Below, in pieces: positions 19,146 through 27,456 of a stretch of DNA of 64,000 nucleotides. Below the pieces are notes generated by a model. It saw only the letters and a program-made list of their open reading frames with translations, had not been told where the DNA came from and searched no databases. The position numbers were made by a program, and so were the translations under genes. The DNA is from Modestobacter sp. VKM Ac-2984 (GTDB lineage: Bacteria > Actinomycetota > Actinomycetes > Mycobacteriales > Geodermatophilaceae): positions 58,430-122,429 of the forward strand of contig NZ_JAPVBJ010000011.1 in the NCBI RefSeq assembly GCF_026967985.1, read 5' to 3'. Each line of letters opens with the position of its first letter. Position 1 is the stretch's first letter.

Positions 19146-20024
19146 TCAGAAGTCGGACTCCAGGTGGGCCAGCAGGGTCGCACCGTCCCAGGTGGGCGGC
19201 GGCATGATCCGGCGGATGGTGAGCAGCGGCTGCGCCGGGTCGGTGGTGTCGGCGAGCTGGAACGCGGCCCGGTAGCCGGCGGTGGCGACGTGCGGCAGCG
19301 CCTCCTGGTTCCACATGCCGTGCGGGTAGGCCAGCAGGTCGACCGGGTGGCCCAGGATGCCGGCGAGGGTGGCCGCCGGGGCGTCGAGCTGCTCGGTCCA
19401 CTGGTCACCGGTCAGCTGGTCCATCCGCTGGTGGTCCCAGCTGTGCGCGCCGATCGTCATGCCTGCCGCGTCCAGCTCCCGCAGCTGGTCGCTGCTGAGC
19501 CAGTCCGGCTTGTCCAGCACCACGGTCATCGGGAAGAACGCCGCCGGGAAGCCGAACTGCTGGAGCACCGGCAGGGCCGCCGTGGCGTGCGTGACGGACC
19601 CGTCGTCGAACGTCAGCAGCACCGGCCGGTCGGGGAGGGCGGTGCCGAACTGCAGGTGGTCGACGACCGCCGGGGCGGTGACCGGGGTGTACCCGCCGTC
19701 GCGCAGCGCCTGGAGCTGGGCGGTGAGCACGGCCGGAGGCGTGATGATCGTGCGGGCGTAGGCGCTGTCGTCGGCGCGGAACTCCCGGATCTGGTGGAAG
19801 CAGAGCACCGGGACCGTCGACCGGGCGAGGATCTCGGCCGGGGTCCCCGGGGTGGGGGCTGGTTCCTCGGTCGGGCTGGGAGCTGCGCTGGAGGTCTCGG
19901 CTGCCGACGTCGACGGCGCGGAGGTCGTGGGCGTCGCCACCCGGTCGCCGTCGGACCGGCTGCACCCGGCGAGGAGGAGGGCGCCGCCGGCGGCCAGGAA
20001 GTCACGTCTGCGCACGGACGTCAC
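19146..20024 (-). CDS. Polysaccharide deacetylase lipoprotein
   Basis: This 292-residue protein starts at GTG 20024 with a twin-Arg-like MTSVRRRDFLAAGGALLLAG followed by Cys, which fits a lipoprotein (lipobox LLAGC), possibly Tat-exported. A Ser/Thr/Pro linker follows to about residue 65. The NodB domain contains LCFHQIREF, VLLTFDDGSVTHAT (metal Asp pair in TFDDG) and GAHSWDHQRMD (metal His residues in H-S-x-D-H). Such enzymes de-N-acetylate cell-wall or biofilm glycans. It is on the same strand as the CrtI-like gene, 79 bases upstream of it. Confidence 0.85.
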   Translation of the reverse strand: MTSVRRRDFLAAGGALLLAGCSRSDGDRVATPTTSAPSTSAAETSSAAPSPTEEPAPTPGTPAEILARSTVPVLCFHQIREFRADDSAYARTIITPPAVLTAQLQALRDGGYTPVTAPAVVDHLQFGTALPDRPVLLTFDDGSVTHATAALPVLQQFGFPAAFFPMTVVLDKPDWLSSDQLRELDAAGMTIGAHSWDHQRMDQLTGDQWTEQLDAPAATLAGILGHPVDLLAYPHGMWNQEALPHVATAGYRAAFQLADTTDPAQPLLTIRRIMPPPTWDGATLLAHLESDF

Positions 20025-20114
20025 CGTGGTCCATCGAGGGGCGCGGGCGCAAACCCCCGGCGTGGCGCCGCACGGGTGCGCCGCCGCCGGGCACCGACAG
20101 TCCTGTCGGCCCGG

Positions 20115-20196
20115 CTGAGGCGCCGCAGGGTCGAGCCGCCCCACCGACCGTGGAGCCAGGGCGCGGCCCGGCTCCACGGTCGGCCCTGCGGCTCAG
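20115..20196 (-). terminator. Large two-part hairpin after the DUF2252 gene
   Basis: The inner stem is perfect over 14 bases (20144-20157 with 20170-20183, 12-base loop). An outer stem pairs GCCGCAGGG (20122-20130) with CCCTGCGGC (20184-20192) around a one-sided bulge, and CTGA/TCAG at the ends extends it. It lies between the DUF2252 stop and the deacetylase start on the minus strand, as expected for a terminator. Confidence 0.6.
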
Positions 20197-20234
20197 GCTG
20201 GGCCGGGTCGAGGGCCGAGCCTGAGCCGGCGCCG

Positions 20235-21761
20235 TCAGCGGTAGACGACGTCCACGCTGCGGAAGGCGCCCAGCTCGTGGTCGGCGACGAAGTACTCGTG
20301 GTCCTGGCGGACCCGCTCGGTGGCCTCCTCGGCGAAGCGCAGGATGTCGTCGACGAACAGGTCCCGCCCGCCGATCGCCTCCAGGATCGCCGGCTCGACG
20401 TCGTAGTCGACGTTGCCGGTCTCGTCCGACATCGCATGCGTGTGCGCCAGCACCCGGCCGCAGATCTCCGCGTACTGCTTCCACTCCTCGGTCGACAGCG
20501 AGCCGAGGCTGATGTCGTCGCGGAAGGGTGCCCGCTCGCGGACCATGAAGCTCTGGCCGTCGATGTCGACGCTGCCGTAGAAGACGTCACCGCTGACCAG
20601 GTGCACCCGCTGGGCGTGCCGGATCCGGTCACCCTGGCCGTCCACCTCGTACCCCGAGGGCGGGACCAGCCCGGCCAGGGCCGAGCGGCGGGCGCGCTTG
20701 AACTCCAGGAGCAGGTCGTCGGTGCCGTCGTCGTTCACGCCGGTGATGAGCACGAAGTACCGGGTCAGCCCCAGGGAGGCGGTGCCGGCGCCGCGCCGTT
20801 CGGCGACGTCCTTCACCCGCATCCGGCCGGCGCGCTCGGGCACCGGCACCTCGTTCTCGGCGACGTAGCGGTCGACGATCTCCTGGAACTCCTCCCGGCG
20901 GCTGCTGACCGGCACCAGTTCCTCGTCGTTGCGGAAGCCGCGGCCGGCGTCGTCGAGCATGTCGGCCAGCCAGTCGGCGCGGGTGGTCTCCAGCGTGCTG
21001 GAGATCAGCTCGGCGATCAGCGGCGGCGCGTTGTCCATCCGGAGCTGCTCGGTCTGCTCCTGGCCGTCGGCGGCGTAGGAGGCGATCCCGGCCACGTAGC
21101 CGCGCACGAAGCGGCGGGCGATGGCCCGCTGCTTCTTCGGGCCGTGACCGGACTTCTCGGCCGCACCCAGCATGAATCCGACGGCACCACGCTTGAGGTC
21201 CCAGGTGAAGGGCGCGTAGTAGGCGTCGTCGAAGTCGTTGACACCGAAGATCGGCACGTTGTCCGAGCTGGGCATCACACCGAAGTTGCCGGGGTGGACG
21301 TCGCCGAGCGCGAGCACGGTGGGCAGCCGGGAGTCCTCGCCGACCAGGTCCCGGTAGAAGAGGAGGTTCGTGCCGCGGAAGAAGTGGAAGACCGACCCGG
21401 CGAGCTTGTCGAACTTCTCCCGCGCCTCCAGGTCACCGGTCGCGATGCGCGTCTCGTGGTCCTCGCGCACGGTCTCCCGGACGTGCACCCGCCGGTCGTT
21501 GCCGGTGAGCATGCGGGGGATGAGCACCATCTCGCCGCGAGACCGGGCCTCGGCCAGCAGGTGGAAGGCGTCGACCCGGGAGTGCACCGGACGGGAGCCG
21601 TCGCCGCGCATGCCGTCAGGGGAGGCGGCGTGGCCCTGGTCGTCCGACGTCAGTGCGTCCAGCAGTTCTTCCTTGCTCATCGACGAACGTCCGGGCACCT
21701 CCTGCTCACGCGCGCGGCGCAGCAGTTCGGTGCGGGTGGCGGACTCGAGGTCTGTGTCCAT
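20235..21761 (-). CDS. DUF2252 protein with an N-terminal Rho_N-like domain
   Basis: This 508-residue protein carries the DUF2252 motifs ALGDVHPGNFGVM (about residues 155-167) and VNDFDDAYYAPFTWDLKRG. These resemble the catalytic loop (H-x-D-like) and metal-binding DFD motif of protein-kinase-like phosphotransferases. Its substrate is unknown. The first 40 residues include RTELLRRAREQEVPGRSSMS and KEELLDAL, a small SAP/Rho_N-like helical domain that may bind nucleic acid. The start ATG 21761 has GAGGGGC just upstream. It is followed by a large hairpin and appears monocistronic. Confidence 0.85.
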   Translation of the reverse strand: MDTDLESATRTELLRRAREQEVPGRSSMSKEELLDALTSDDQGHAASPDGMRGDGSRPVHSRVDAFHLLAEARSRGEMVLIPRMLTGNDRRVHVRETVREDHETRIATGDLEAREKFDKLAGSVFHFFRGTNLLFYRDLVGEDSRLPTVLALGDVHPGNFGVMPSSDNVPIFGVNDFDDAYYAPFTWDLKRGAVGFMLGAAEKSGHGPKKQRAIARRFVRGYVAGIASYAADGQEQTEQLRMDNAPPLIAELISSTLETTRADWLADMLDDAGRGFRNDEELVPVSSRREEFQEIVDRYVAENEVPVPERAGRMRVKDVAERRGAGTASLGLTRYFVLITGVNDDGTDDLLLEFKRARRSALAGLVPPSGYEVDGQGDRIRHAQRVHLVSGDVFYGSVDIDGQSFMVRERAPFRDDISLGSLSTEEWKQYAEICGRVLAHTHAMSDETGNVDYDVEPAILEAIGGRDLFVDDILRFAEEATERVRQDHEYFVADHELGAFRSVDVVYR

Positions 21762-21818
21762 GCCCCTCCGCCTACCCCGACCCGCCCGGGTGCTGAAACC
21801 CCGACGTCAGCAGCGGGG

Positions 21819-22838
21819 TCAGTGCAGGTCGCGGCGGGTGAACAGCACGATGCCCACGGTGAGGACGACGGCGGCGACGACGGCGAGGAAGACGCCGGCC
21901 TGGAGGTTGCCCAGCAGGTACTCCGTGGAGACCCCGGTGACCGGGTCGAAGCCGGTGTAGATGGTGAGTCCATCCGGCATCACCAGGGCCGCGGCGTTGT
22001 CGGTGAGCAGCCAGGGCTGCCACTCCGGGCGCACGGCCCGCACCGCCGTCTCCAGCACCGCGAAGTAGACGAACCCCACCCCGAGCGCTGCGCCGGTGTT
22101 GCGCACCAGGTTGGTCAGCCCGAACCCGAGCAGCCCGACCAGGGTGGTGAGCAGCACGCCGCGGCCCCCGGTGGCCAGCAGCTCCGGCCAGAACCCGTCG
22201 GGCAGGGCGGCGCCGTCGCCGGCGAACGCCTGCCAGAGGCCGGCCGTCGCCAGCCACGCAGCCTGCGCCACCACCCCGAGGACGGCGGAGGCGACGGCGA
22301 CGACGGCGATCTTCGCCCCGAGCACCCGGGGCCGCCGGGTCTCCCAGAACAGCAACGCCACCATCGACCGGGACGACCACTCGGCGCCGACGAACGTGGC
22401 GCCGACGAGGAAGGCCAGCACCGCACCCGCGGCACCGAACGCCACCGCACCCGCCGTGCCGCTGGCGGCGAGGGAGAACGGCGCCGGGTCGAGGTACCAG
22501 TCGAGGTCGAGGTCGGCGGCGGTGACCGGCGTGCCGCACCACTCCTCGGGGGAGATGTCCGCCGGGGCGTCGTCCGAGGCCAGGCACTCCTCGCGGTACG
22601 CGTTCGACCGTTCCACCTCCTCCTGCAGTTCCTGCTGCGCCGCGGCGAGCCGCTCGGGGGTCGCGGAGGCGAACTGGGTGAGGCCGATGACGGTGGCGGT
22701 GACCCAGCCCAGCGCCGCGAGCAGCAGGAGCACCTGGATGAACCGGCGGGCCACGAAGCGGTGCGCCTCGGCCCTCAGCAGTCCGCCGAACCGTCCGGCG
22801 GGCGCCGTCGGGGGCGCCTCGGTGCGGACGGCGCTCAC
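21819..22838 (-). CDS. ABC-2 type exporter permease
   Basis: This 339-residue protein has a first membrane helix near residues 35-55, an extracytoplasmic loop of about 85 residues rich in acidic residues, and then five further helices. It contains VGAEWSSRSMVALLFWETRR, the intracellular loop typical of ABC-2 permeases that pair with single-domain ATPases. The GTG start overlaps the ATPase stop (GTGA). The substrate is unknown, and the large first loop differs from that of the other ABC-2 permease at 15815-16693. Confidence 0.83.
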   Translation of the reverse strand: MSAVRTEAPPTAPAGRFGGLLRAEAHRFVARRFIQVLLLLAALGWVTATVIGLTQFASATPERLAAAQQELQEEVERSNAYREECLASDDAPADISPEEWCGTPVTAADLDLDWYLDPAPFSLAASGTAGAVAFGAAGAVLAFLVGATFVGAEWSSRSMVALLFWETRRPRVLGAKIAVVAVASAVLGVVAQAAWLATAGLWQAFAGDGAALPDGFWPELLATGGRGVLLTTLVGLLGFGLTNLVRNTGAALGVGFVYFAVLETAVRAVRPEWQPWLLTDNAAALVMPDGLTIYTGFDPVTGVSTEYLLGNLQAGVFLAVVAAVVLTVGIVLFTRRDLH

Positions 22839-23749
22839 GCCGGCTCCGCCGTCAGCGCCAGGAACGCGCTCTCCAGGTCGTGCGCCACCGGGGTCAGCTC
22901 CTCCAGGTAGTGACCGTGCTGGGCGAGCACCCGGGTGATCTCACCGGGAGCCGGGACGGCGGAGACGACCAGCACGTCGTCGGTCGGGGTGACGGTGAAG
23001 CCGGCTGCGGTGAGGACGGCGGCCGCGGCGGCCTGGTCGGGCACCCGGACCCGCACGTCCCCGGAGGAGCGGCCGGACAGCACCTCGTGCACCGGGCCGG
23101 AGGCGATGCAGCGGCCCCGGGCCATGATCGAGACCTGGTCGGCGACCTGCTCGATCTCGGCGAGCAGGTGCGAGCTGAGCAGCACGGTGGTCGAGCCGTC
23201 GTGGCCCAGCCGGCGGATGAGCTCACGCACGTCCCGGATGCCGGCCGGGTCCAGACCGTTGCTGGGCTCGTCCAGGATCAGCAGCCGTGGCGACTTGAGC
23301 AGCGCCGCGGCGATGCCCAGCCGCTGCTTCATCCCCAGCGAGTAGCCCTTGAACCGGTCGTCGGCCCGGTCCTGCAGCTCGACGGTCTCCAGCACCTCCT
23401 CGACCCGGGTCCGCGGCACCCCGGCGGTCTCGGCGAGCAGCCGCAGGTTGCGGCGGCCGGAGAAGCCGGGGAAGAACAGCGGGGTCTCGACCAGGGCACC
23501 GACGTTGCCGATCACCTGCGGGAGCCCGTCGGGCACCGGCCGGTCCAGCAGCCGGACCTCGCCGGCGTCGGGGCGGATCAGGCCCAGCAGGACCCGGATC
23601 GTCGTCGTCTTGCCCGAGCCGTTCGGGCCGAGGAACCCGTGCACCCCGCCGGACTCGACGACCAGCTCCAGGGAGTCCAGGGCCTGCTGCGGCCGGCGAC
23701 CCCGCCGGGCGTAGCTCTTGGACACCGCGTGCATCTCCACGGCTGGCAC
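22835..23749 (-). CDS. ABC exporter ATP-binding protein
   Basis: This 304-residue ATPase has Walker A FLGPNGSGKTTTIRVLLG (about residues 38-55), signature YSLGMKQRLGIAAALL, Walker B LLILDEPSNGLDPAGI and the switch His in VLLSSHLLAEIEQV. It has the C-terminal extension of the DrrA-like export group. The start is GTG 23749, chosen because AGGAGG lies six bases before it. The open frame itself runs about 100 bases further. It forms a coupled pair with the permease gene. No TCAGGG array like that at 14756 is seen upstream. Confidence 0.9.
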   Translation of the reverse strand: MPAVEMHAVSKSYARRGRRPQQALDSLELVVESGGVHGFLGPNGSGKTTTIRVLLGLIRPDAGEVRLLDRPVPDGLPQVIGNVGALVETPLFFPGFSGRRNLRLLAETAGVPRTRVEEVLETVELQDRADDRFKGYSLGMKQRLGIAAALLKSPRLLILDEPSNGLDPAGIRDVRELIRRLGHDGSTTVLLSSHLLAEIEQVADQVSIMARGRCIASGPVHEVLSGRSSGDVRVRVPDQAAAAAVLTAAGFTVTPTDDVLVVSAVPAPGEITRVLAQHGHYLEELTPVAHDLESAFLALTAEPA

Positions 23750-23868
23750 GGACGCCTCCTGACGCGACGGGGCTGGGCGGGGAGCACCGTGGCACAGCCG
23801 AGCGCCCGCGCGACACCACCTGGCGCGTGTGTCCGGGAGCAGGCCGGCCACGTCAGGAGCTCCCCGGG

Positions 23869-24864
23869 TCAGGGGGCCGCGCGCTGCCGGCCGAGCAGGT
23901 CGGCGAGTGCGGCGTCGGAGACGGCCAGCGCCGCGCGGTCGTGGGTGCTGCTGGAGGCCACCAGCTCCGCGGCGCCGGTCCGCTCGAGCAGCTCGGCCAA
24001 CCGGCTCGCCACCTGGGCGGGGGTGCCGGCGATCGCGGCGGCGGTGGTCTGCTCGACGTACTGCTGCTGGCGCGGGCTCAGCGTGCGGGTCCGGATGTCC
24101 GCCACCGGCTCCAGCGGCGGGAAGGCGCCGGTGGTGCGGGCCTGCGCCATCGCCCAGGCCTCGGGCAGCAGCAGGTCGGTGGCATCGGCGGCGCTGTCGG
24201 CGACCAGCACGTCGAGGCTGATCGCCACCCGCGGCTCCGGCGCCTGCTCGCTCGGCCGGTGGTCGCGCCGGTACCCGGCCAGCGCGGCGAGCCCGGGCTC
24301 CGGGTCCCCGGCCACGCCGAGCAGCGGGCCGCCCACGATCACCGGGAGCCCCAGCTGCGCGGCGACCTGCAGGCCCTGGCCGGTGGCCAGCACGTACATC
24401 GGGACGGCGGCGGGCGGCCGGGGGTACGCGGTGATCTCCGCGGACCCGGTGAGGAAGGCCCGCAGCTCCGCCAGGTCACCGGCGAAGTCGTGTTCGCCGG
24501 TGGAGCGGAGCGCCCGGCGCACCGGCGCGGTGAAGCCGGGGGAGCGGCCCAGCCCGAGGTCGACCCGCCCGGGGGCGAGCGCACTCAGGGTGGCGAACTG
24601 CTCGGCGACGACAAGCGGCTGGTGGTGCGGCAGCATCACGCCGGCCGAGCCCAGCCGGACGGTCGTCGTCCGGCCGGCGATCGCGGCGAGCAGCACCGCG
24701 GGCGCCGACCCTGCGACGCCGGGCACCCCGTGGTGCTCGGCCACCCAGAACCGGTCGTAGCCCAGTTGCTCGGCGCGGGCGGCCCGGGCCACGGTGCCGG
24801 TCAGCGCGGCGGCGTCCGGCTCGCCCGCCCGGGTGCGGGCACGGTCCAGCAGGGAGAGCTGCAT
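23869..24864 (-). CDS. LLM-class flavin-dependent oxidoreductase
   Basis: This 331-residue luciferase-like monooxygenase starts with MQLSLLDRA. It then has YDRFWVAEHHGVPGVAGSAP (about residues 38-57), which is typical of the MsnO8/alkanal monooxygenase-like group. VRLGSAGVMLPHHQPLVVAE and GRVDLGLGRSPGF follow, both conserved flavin-site segments. Its substrate is unknown. The ATG overlaps the stop of the SPL-like gene by one base (TGATG), so translation is probably coupled and the two products may work together. Confidence 0.85.
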   Translation of the reverse strand: MQLSLLDRARTRAGEPDAAALTGTVARAARAEQLGYDRFWVAEHHGVPGVAGSAPAVLLAAIAGRTTTVRLGSAGVMLPHHQPLVVAEQFATLSALAPGRVDLGLGRSPGFTAPVRRALRSTGEHDFAGDLAELRAFLTGSAEITAYPRPPAAVPMYVLATGQGLQVAAQLGLPVIVGGPLLGVAGDPEPGLAALAGYRRDHRPSEQAPEPRVAISLDVLVADSAADATDLLLPEAWAMAQARTTGAFPPLEPVADIRTRTLSPRQQQYVEQTTAAAIAGTPAQVASRLAELLERTGAAELVASSSTHDRAALAVSDAALADLLGRQRAAP

Positions 24865-25976
24865 CAGAACGCGTACCTGACCCGCAGCCACGGGGCGTGC
24901 TGCCGGATCAACTCCTGCAGCCGGAGCACCCCGGCCCGCTTCACGTCGTTGCGGTAGCGGACGTTGACCTGGCCGTTCTGGCTGACCTTGGGCTGCTGCA
25001 GCTCCGGGCGCCAGAGCAGCTCCTCGGCCTGCGGGTGCCACCCGAGGTTGACCTCGTGCAGGCCCTCGTTGTGGGTCAGCAGGATCACCTCGGCGGCGGC
25101 CTGGGCCTTCGTCGCGTCGGCGAGCTCGTCGTCCAGCTTCCGCAGCAACGTCGCCCAGTCGGCCTCCCACCCGTCCCGGAGCACGACGGGGGAGAGGTTG
25201 AGGTGCACCTCGTAGCCGGCCGCGACGAAGTCGTCGACCGCACCGATCCGCTCGTCGACCCGGCTGGTGCGCAGGTCGAGCACCCGGGCGTCGGCGTCGG
25301 GCATGAGCGAGAAGCGGATGCGGGTGCGACCCTGCGGGTCCAGGTCGAGCAGCTGCCGGTTGACGTGCTTGGTCGCGAAGGAGGCCTTCGCCGTCGGCAG
25401 CGTGCGGAAGGTGGCGACCAGGTCGGCGACGTTGTCGCTGACCAACGCGTCGACCGAGCAGTCGCTGTTCTCGCCGATGTCGTAGACCCAGCTCTCCGGG
25501 TCGCACTGGTCGGGCTCGGTCTTGGGCCCCTGGCGGGCGACGTGCCGGCGCAGGTGGCCGGTGATCTGGTCGATGTTGGTGAAGACCGTGATCGGGTTGG
25601 CGTAGCCCTTCTGGCGCGGCACGTAGCAGTAGGCGCAGGCCATCGCGCAGCCGTTCGCGGTCGACGGCGCGATCCAGTTGGCCGAGCGCCCGTTGGGCCG
25701 GCACGACAGCGACTTCTTGACCCCGAGCACCAACGTCTCGGTCTTCACGCGGACCCAGCGGTCGACGTTGCCCTCGTTGCCGTGCAGGTCGGGGATCTGC
25801 CAGTGCGAGGGCACCTCCACCACCTCGGCGCCGGGGAACCGGGCGAGCACCTGCCGCCCGCGTGGGGAGGCGGCGGCCGCGGGCTCGGCGTAGACGGTGC
25901 GCACCTGCAGCAGTCGGCTCCGCACCGGCTCCTCGGGCGGGAGGACGTCGTCGAACAGGGTCAGCGCGTCCGTCAC
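24864..25976 (-). CDS. Spore photoproduct lyase-like radical SAM protein
   Basis: This 370-residue protein has a radical SAM cluster motif C110-x3-C114-x2-C117 (GCAMACAYCYV). It aligns by eye with Bacillus SplB over VDERIGAVDDFVAAGY, FSLMPDADARVL and similar segments. SplB repairs the UV spore photoproduct with a hydrogen-donor Cys141 in a C-T-S-D context. Here the matching place reads GENSD (Glu169), and the nearest Cys is C173, four residues later. It may therefore be a divergent family member rather than a classical spore photoproduct lyase. The comparison with SplB is from memory. The start is GTG 25976. Coupled to the LLM oxidoreductase. Confidence 0.8.
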   Translation of the reverse strand: MTDALTLFDDVLPPEEPVRSRLLQVRTVYAEPAAAASPRGRQVLARFPGAEVVEVPSHWQIPDLHGNEGNVDRWVRVKTETLVLGVKKSLSCRPNGRSANWIAPSTANGCAMACAYCYVPRQKGYANPITVFTNIDQITGHLRRHVARQGPKTEPDQCDPESWVYDIGENSDCSVDALVSDNVADLVATFRTLPTAKASFATKHVNRQLLDLDPQGRTRIRFSLMPDADARVLDLRTSRVDERIGAVDDFVAAGYEVHLNLSPVVLRDGWEADWATLLRKLDDELADATKAQAAAEVILLTHNEGLHEVNLGWHPQAEELLWRPELQQPKVSQNGQVNVRYRNDVKRAGVLRLQELIRQHAPWLRVRYAF

Positions 25977-26075
25977 GACCGGTGCAGCGTCGCCGGATCG
26001 ACGCCTGTTCCACGGGGCGATGTGGTGATGGCCCTAGGCTCAGCGCTCCGCCGTCCCCCATCTCGGAGGTCCTCT

Positions 26076-26495
26076 GTGCTGGCCAGCATCGGTTACGCCG
26101 TCGCCTACACCGGCGTCGGCATCATGCTGCTCGTGGTGGGCGCCCTCGCTCTCGACCTGCTCACCCCCGGCCACCTGGCCAGGCACATCTACGAGGAGCG
26201 TTCGGTCAACGCCGGCATTGCGCTGGCGGCCGGGTTCCTCGGCCAGGGCGCGATCGCGTTCACCACCATCTGGACCAACGCGACCAGTGGGTTCGGGCGG
26301 GCGCTGCTCTACACCGTGGTGTTCGGGCTGCTCGGTGTCCTGCTCCAGGCGCTGGCGTTCCTGCTGCTGGACCTGCTCACCCCCGGGCGGCTGGGCCAGC
26401 ACCTCACCGAGGTGGCCTTCCACCCCGCCAGCCTGGTCTCTGCCGGAGCGACGCTGGCCGTCTCGGCGATCATCGTCGCCTCCATCTGGCCCTGA
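26076..26495 (+). CDS. DUF350 membrane protein
   Basis: This 139-residue protein has four membrane helices in two similar halves. Each half contains DLLTPG near its end (ALDLLTPGHLARHIYEE and LLDLLTPGRLGQHLTEV), the repeated DUF350 pattern. Its function is unknown. The GTG start at 26076 has GGAGGT five bases before it. An in-frame ATG at 26027 lacks a good ribosome site and would add 16 basic residues, so I prefer the GTG. TAGGCT at 26035-26040 is a possible -10 box. The last 187 bases overlap the convergent DMT gene. Confidence 0.8.
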   Translation: MLASIGYAVAYTGVGIMLLVVGALALDLLTPGHLARHIYEERSVNAGIALAAGFLGQGAIAFTTIWTNATSGFGRALLYTVVFGLLGVLLQALAFLLLDLLTPGRLGQHLTEVAFHPASLVSAGATLAVSAIIVASIWP

Positions 26496-27385
26496 CGGAC
26501 CCCCCGACGGGTCCGTCGGGTCGTGGTCGCCAGCAGCACCCCGGCGACCACGAGGGCGCCGCAGCCGAGCTCCACCGCTGACGTGCTGTCGCCGAGCACC
26601 AGCCACGAGGTGCCGATGCCGACCACCGGCACCAGCATCGAGAAGGGGGCGACGGTGCTCGACGGGTGCCGGGCCATCAGCGCCGTCCAGAGCCCGGACC
26701 CCAGCAGGGTGGCCACCACGACGGTGTAGAGCAGCCCCGCCAGCGCCAGCAGCCCCTGCTGACTGCCCAGCGTGGTGAAGGAGCGGGCGATCGCCTCCGG
26801 GCCCTCGGCCACCAGGGAGACCCCGAGCATCGGCACCGGGGGGACCACGCTGATCCAGAGGGTGAGCTTGAGCGGCTCAGAGGAACGCGCCTGCCGGGCG
26901 CAGAGGTTGCCCAGCGCCCAGCCCAGCCCGCCGCACAGGGTGAGCAGCACGGGCAGCGCCAGCGCGGTGCCCCCGAGGTCGGCCCGGTAGAGGGCGATGC
27001 CGCCCAGCCCGGCGACCGCGATGCCGATGCCGGTGAGCTGGCGGGCGGTGAGCCGCTCGTGCAGCAGCAGCCCGGCCAGCAGCACGGTGAACGGGGCCGA
27101 GGACTGCAGCACCAGGGAGGCCAGTCCGGTCGGCATGCCGGTGTCCATCGCCAGGTAGAGGAAGAAGAACTGCAGGACGCCGAACCCGGTGCCGTAGCCG
27201 ATCAGCCAGCGCAGCGGGACGTCGGGGCGCGGCACGAACAACAGCGTCGGGACGGCGAGGAGGGCGAAGCGCAGCGCCACCAGCGCGAAGGGCGGGAACT
27301 GCTGCAGCGACAGGTGGATGGCGGTGAAGTTCAACCCCCAGAGCACGGCGACGAGGCAGGCGAGCAGGCGGTCACGAGGGGGCAC
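26309..27385 (-). CDS. DMT-superfamily (EamA) transporter with a read-through tail
   Basis: The 358-residue frame starts at GTG 27385 and has ten membrane helices of two EamA repeats (LLACLVAVLWGLNFTAIHL first, ending with ELGCGALVVAGVLLATTTRR). A standard EamA protein would end near there, at about 26500. Instead the frame continues through the hairpin at 26494-26517 and antisense to DUF350 to a stop at 26309. This adds about 65 residues of low-quality, Ser/Arg-rich sequence. Either the normal stop was lost or the overlap is real. TTG 27415 is an alternative start. Divergent from the LysR gene, which may regulate it. Confidence 0.78.
   Translation of the reverse strand: MPPRDRLLACLVAVLWGLNFTAIHLSLQQFPPFALVALRFALLAVPTLLFVPRPDVPLRWLIGYGTGFGVLQFFFLYLAMDTGMPTGLASLVLQSSAPFTVLLAGLLLHERLTARQLTGIGIAVAGLGGIALYRADLGGTALALPVLLTLCGGLGWALGNLCARQARSSEPLKLTLWISVVPPVPMLGVSLVAEGPEAIARSFTTLGSQQGLLALAGLLYTVVVATLLGSGLWTALMARHPSSTVAPFSMLVPVVGIGTSWLVLGDSTSAVELGCGALVVAGVLLATTTRRTRRGVRQGQMEATMIAETASVAPAETRLAGWKATSVRCWPSRPGVSRSSSRNASAWSRTPSSPNTTV
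26494..26517. terminator. Hairpin at the DUF350 stop and inside the DMT reading frame
   Basis: GACGGACCC (26494-26502) pairs with GGGTCCGTC (26509-26517) around a six-base loop. It overlaps the DUF350 stop codon and marks where the DMT gene would normally end, so it could stop transcription from both sides. Confidence 0.5.
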
Positions 27386-27456
27386 GAGATGAGCGTGCCG
27401 CCCCGCGTCGTACAACTCCAGTGAAGAGACGTTGACCGTCCGTGCAGAATGGCTAC

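Noticed and set aside
18858..22910. Open frame of 1350 codons on the plus strand
   Set aside because: It is antisense to CrtI, deacetylase, DUF2252 and ABC permease genes with clear motifs. The translated product is low-complexity with no domain.
23869..26061. Possible fusion of the LLM oxidoreductase with a 399-residue upstream part
   Set aside because: The upstream part is the SPL-like gene read in the wrong frame. The TGATG overlap fixes the true start at 24864.
26027..26075. Upstream ATG start for DUF350
   Set aside because: It lacks a ribosome site and lies within the likely promoter (TAGGCT at 26035-26040). GTG 26076 has GGAGGT at good spacing.
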